Shown: in pieces, positions 61,761 to 64,000 of the stretch
Layout of the letters: each line of letters opens with the position of its first letter
Position numbering within the stretch: the stretch's first letter is position 1
From: Mesorhizobium sp. WSM4904
GTDB taxonomy: Bacteria; Pseudomonadota; Alphaproteobacteria; Rhizobiales; Rhizobiaceae
Assembly (NCBI RefSeq): GCF_029674545.1
Contig: NZ_CP121354.1
Coordinates: 3,729,001 to 3,793,000, forward strand
Direction: 5' to 3'
Length of the DNA: 64,000 nt
Notes under the pieces: model-generated
Databases searched by the model: none
What the model saw: only the letters and a program-made list of their open reading frames with translations
Told to the model about the DNA's origin: nothing
Made by a program: the position numbers and the translations under genes

Positions 61761-63941
61761 TCAGTCCAACGTCGGGCGGCTCGGCCGGAGGGAAAACGGA
61801 AGCGTGATAGAACGCACGCGGATCACCCGCGAATTGCGAACTTTGTTGCGCGCAGTCTTCTGGCTGACAGCCTTTACCTTGCCTGCGCCGGCCGATGCGC
61901 GGCCAGAGCGCGGCTTCAGCGGCGGATCAATCTGTGCTTCGCGGCTTTCGGCCCTGAGCTTGTCATTATCCGCGCGCACTGCGGCCAGCTCGCGGGCGAG
62001 AGAAACAGTCGCTTCACGTTGGTTTTCCAGAGCCTCCTTGAGCCTGATGGCTGCCTGCCCCAAAAGGTCTCGGGCTGCGTCGCGCTCGAGGCGGGCTTTG
62101 TCGAGGTCCTCCTGGGCCGAAACTGCCGAAGCGCGTTCTCGCCCCAGAGCCTGCGCCGTCTCGGTTGCAGTCTGCTCGGCATGCTCTCTCGCCGAGACGG
62201 CCCTGGCTCGTTCTTGTACAGCTGCATCGCGCTCGATGCGGGTTTTGTCGAGGTCCTTCTGGGTCGAGGCTGCTGAAGCGCGTTCTCGTGCCAGGACCCG
62301 CGCCGCCTCGGCCGCGGTCTGCTCGGCACGCTCTGTTGCCGAGACGGCCCTGGCTCGTTCTTGTACAGCTGCATCGCGCTCGATGCGGGCTTTGTCGAGG
62401 TCCTTCTGGGTCGAGGCTGCTGAAGCGCGTTCTCGTGCCAGGACCCGCGCCGCCTCGGCCGCGGTCTGCTCGGCACGCTCTGTTGCTGAGACAGCCTTGG
62501 CTCGCTCCTGGTCAGCCGCGTCGCGCTCGACGCGAGCTTCGTTGAGATCCTTGCGGATCGAAGCCGTTGCAGCCTGTTCCCGTGCCAGGGCCTGCGCCGT
62601 CTCGGCCGCGGTCTGCTCGACACGCTCTGTTGCCGAGACCGCCTTGGCTCGCTCCTGGTCAGCCGCGTCGCGCTCGACGCGAGCTTTGTTGAGATCCTCG
62701 CGGATCGAAGCTGTTGCAGCCTGTTCCCGTGCCAGGGCCTGCGCCGTCTCGACCGCGGTCTGCTCAACCTGCTCCCGCGTTGTGGCTGCACCGGTCCGTT
62801 CCCGCTCGGCCGTGTCCGCGACCGCGGCCTTGGACAGCTCCATTGCGGCGATGTCGCCACGAAGGTCCTTCGATTTCCGGCGTTCCTCGTCAAGCATTCC
62901 GCTCGCTTGCGCCAGCGAAGCCTCGGCCTTGGCGCGATCCTGGGCGGCCTTGGCCTCAAGCTGTTCAATTTGCGCCCGCGCTTGCGATAGGTCTCGCGCC
63001 ATCCGTTCGGTTTGCTGACGCTCCAGGCGAGCAGCGGGCATCTGTATGAATGCGTAGTTGAGGGTCTGGCCCGCCAGCGCGCGGGCGTCTTGCGCAATTC
63101 GCCGCAATGCGTCGAGCGTGTGGGCTGCCGCGAGTTCGTTGCGCAAACGCTCCTCGCTGGCTTTGCCGGCGGCTGCCATGCTTGTCCTCAGCGCGTCGAT
63201 CTGCTTGCGCGACTCGGAGAGCGCGCTCTGCAGAGAGGCGCTCCTGGCACGCTCTTCTTCCGCAGCTTGGTGCTCCTGGCTGGCCAATTCCCTCGCAGCG
63301 GATGCCTGAGCAAGAGCCGCCTCGACTTGCGCCTTGGCGGCCGTAGGATCCGGTCCAGGCAATTCGACATTCGTGCGCCCATCTTCCTGGGCTGGTTCAT
63401 GCACACCTGACGCAGCATTTGCCGGAAGCTCGACGGGGCGCGAAGGATCGGGATGGTCCAGGACCTGCGAAATGATGGGGACGTTCTCGACCAAGTTTTG
63501 TCTCGTCATCGCGTAACCGAGCGGCACGGCCAGACAGATTGCGGCAACACCCAGGCGTAACGCGACACTCGTTGGCCTGTGAACGCGGGGAGGCGAGGCC
63601 ATAGCGAAGCTGGTCGCCGAAGCGAAAGCATTGGGCTGCACCCCAGGCGGGCTCTCGCCTGCCTCGGACGTCGTGTCGAAATCGAAATACTCGTTTCGCA
63701 ACCCGGACTGCCGATCGTCGAGATCATCCTGAGGTCTGCCATCAGGGGCCGGGGGCACGGCAGCCTGGGACGAAGCAGGCTTGGCTGCAAGGTCGGCCGG
63801 GCGGTCCCAAGCCCAAGAAGCCTCATCGAGGGGAGTAATCCTGCTTTCGCTCAGGTACGCATTTGGTATCGCGTGCCGTCGCATAGCGATGAGGATGCGC
63901 CGGAGTACGAGACAGACGCCTATCAAGACAAATATCGTCAT
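61761..63941 (-). CDS. membrane-anchored coiled-coil protein with 49-residue tandem repeats
   Basis: A 726-residue protein. A hydrophobic N-terminus (MTIFVLIGVCLVLRRILIAM) and a second helix (about 126-145) flank a Pro/Asp-rich region. The rest is a long coiled coil. Residues about 388-633 hold five tandem units of exactly 49 residues (7 heptads), each like TERAEQTAAEAARVLARERA then ASTQKDLDKARIERDAAVQE. The basic tail is rich in Arg/Lys. I do not recognise the family. It may be a structural or spacer protein between the cytoplasmic membrane and another layer. The gene may be length-variable. Confidence 0.78.
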   Translation of the reverse strand: MTIFVLIGVCLVLRRILIAMRRHAIPNAYLSESRITPLDEASWAWDRPADLAAKPASSQAAVPPAPDGRPQDDLDDRQSGLRNEYFDFDTTSEAGESPPGVQPNAFASATSFAMASPPRVHRPTSVALRLGVAAICLAVPLGYAMTRQNLVENVPIISQVLDHPDPSRPVELPANAASGVHEPAQEDGRTNVELPGPDPTAAKAQVEAALAQASAARELASQEHQAAEEERARSASLQSALSESRKQIDALRTSMAAAGKASEERLRNELAAAHTLDALRRIAQDARALAGQTLNYAFIQMPAARLERQQTERMARDLSQARAQIEQLEAKAAQDRAKAEASLAQASGMLDEERRKSKDLRGDIAAMELSKAAVADTAERERTGAATTREQVEQTAVETAQALAREQAATASIREDLNKARVERDAADQERAKAVSATERVEQTAAETAQALAREQAATASIRKDLNEARVERDAADQERAKAVSATERAEQTAAEAARVLARERASAASTQKDLDKARIERDAAVQERARAVSATERAEQTAAEAARVLARERASAASTQKDLDKTRIERDAAVQERARAVSAREHAEQTATETAQALGRERASAVSAQEDLDKARLERDAARDLLGQAAIRLKEALENQREATVSLARELAAVRADNDKLRAESREAQIDPPLKPRSGRASAGAGKVKAVSQKTARNKVRNSRVIRVRSITLPFSLRPSRPTLD
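62044..62778 (-). repeat. five tandem 147-bp repeats inside the coiled-coil gene
   Basis: The units start at about 62044, 62191, 62338, 62485 and 62632. The second and third differ at only one of 147 bases (T/C at about 62242/62389, changing Thr to Ala). The fourth and fifth are also very similar to each other, and the first is the most divergent. Confidence 0.88.
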
Positions 63942-64000
63942 CCCGCCCAGGAGGGCGAGATCCGTGTTATCTGCGTAAATTCCGGCAAGATGATTTGACA

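Overview
The window looks like chromosome of a Mesorhizobium-type alphaproteobacterium (Hyphomicrobiales). The signs are high GC with strong codon bias, the acpXL/lpxXL cluster for very-long-chain lipid A acylation, the rhizobial iron regulator RirA beside an hmu heme-uptake locus with TGA-N9-TCA iron boxes, the Lrp-type PutR/PutA pair, and short palindromic RIME-like repeats between genes. There is no phage, IS or CRISPR. It reads as core plus mildly accessory chromosome.

Layout. 0.2-3.1 kb: small genes (VOC protein with an AraC regulator, small membrane protein, TauE/SafE exporter, TerB protein). 3.2-9.5 kb: one minus-strand operon for an M20 hydrolase, a peptide-type binding protein, two permeases and a double ATPase. 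9.8-15.4 kb: L,D-transpeptidase, then acpXL-fabF2XL-fabF1XL-adh2XL-lpxXL, which makes and attaches the very-long-chain lipid A acyl group. fabZXL is missing from its usual slot. 15.5-18 kb: slipin, preceded on the same strand by two tandem tRNA-like elements that share a closing stem, and, divergently, a ribbon-helix-helix protein overlapping an SRPBCC gene. 18-25.3 kb: phosphatase, AEC carrier, succinate-semialdehyde dehydrogenase, aldose epimerase, KDG-type kinase, FixH-like protein and di-heme peroxidase. 25.3-30.2 kb: HigBA-type toxin-antitoxin (toxin apparently frameshifted) and putR/putA. 30.2-39.2 kb: complete heme acquisition locus, divergent from an iron-box promoter: receptor-unknown-tonB-hmuQ one way, hemP-hmuSTUV the other, followed by rirA. 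39.4-47.3 kb: DUF445 protein, phasin, MaoC hydratase, MocR regulator/DMT exporter, alcohol dehydrogenase, and a maleylacetoacetate isomerase/fumarylacetoacetase-family pair. 47.5-51 kb: LuxR-type response regulator, hybrid histidine kinase and FIST sensor, resembling the NosP/NahK module. 51.1-55 kb: three-subunit molybdenum hydroxylase (CO-dehydrogenase-like, form II) with large inverted repeats in both intergenic gaps. 55.2-64 kb: acyltransferase, SRPBCC proteins, methyltransferase, GNAT, CutC, CMD protein, cupin, a secreted protein and a membrane coiled-coil protein with 49-residue tandem repeats.

The best candidates for something new are the 168-nt tandem tRNA-like RNA upstream of slipin, the FIST/kinase module beside the molybdenum hydroxylase, and the paired inverted repeats inside that hydroxylase operon. 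Smaller points are a condensing enzyme lacking its cysteine in the lipid A cluster, a decayed ArsR gene that still has its operator, and a nearly identical 147-bp repeat expansion in the coiled-coil gene. All product names come from recognising protein families by eye; no search was run.
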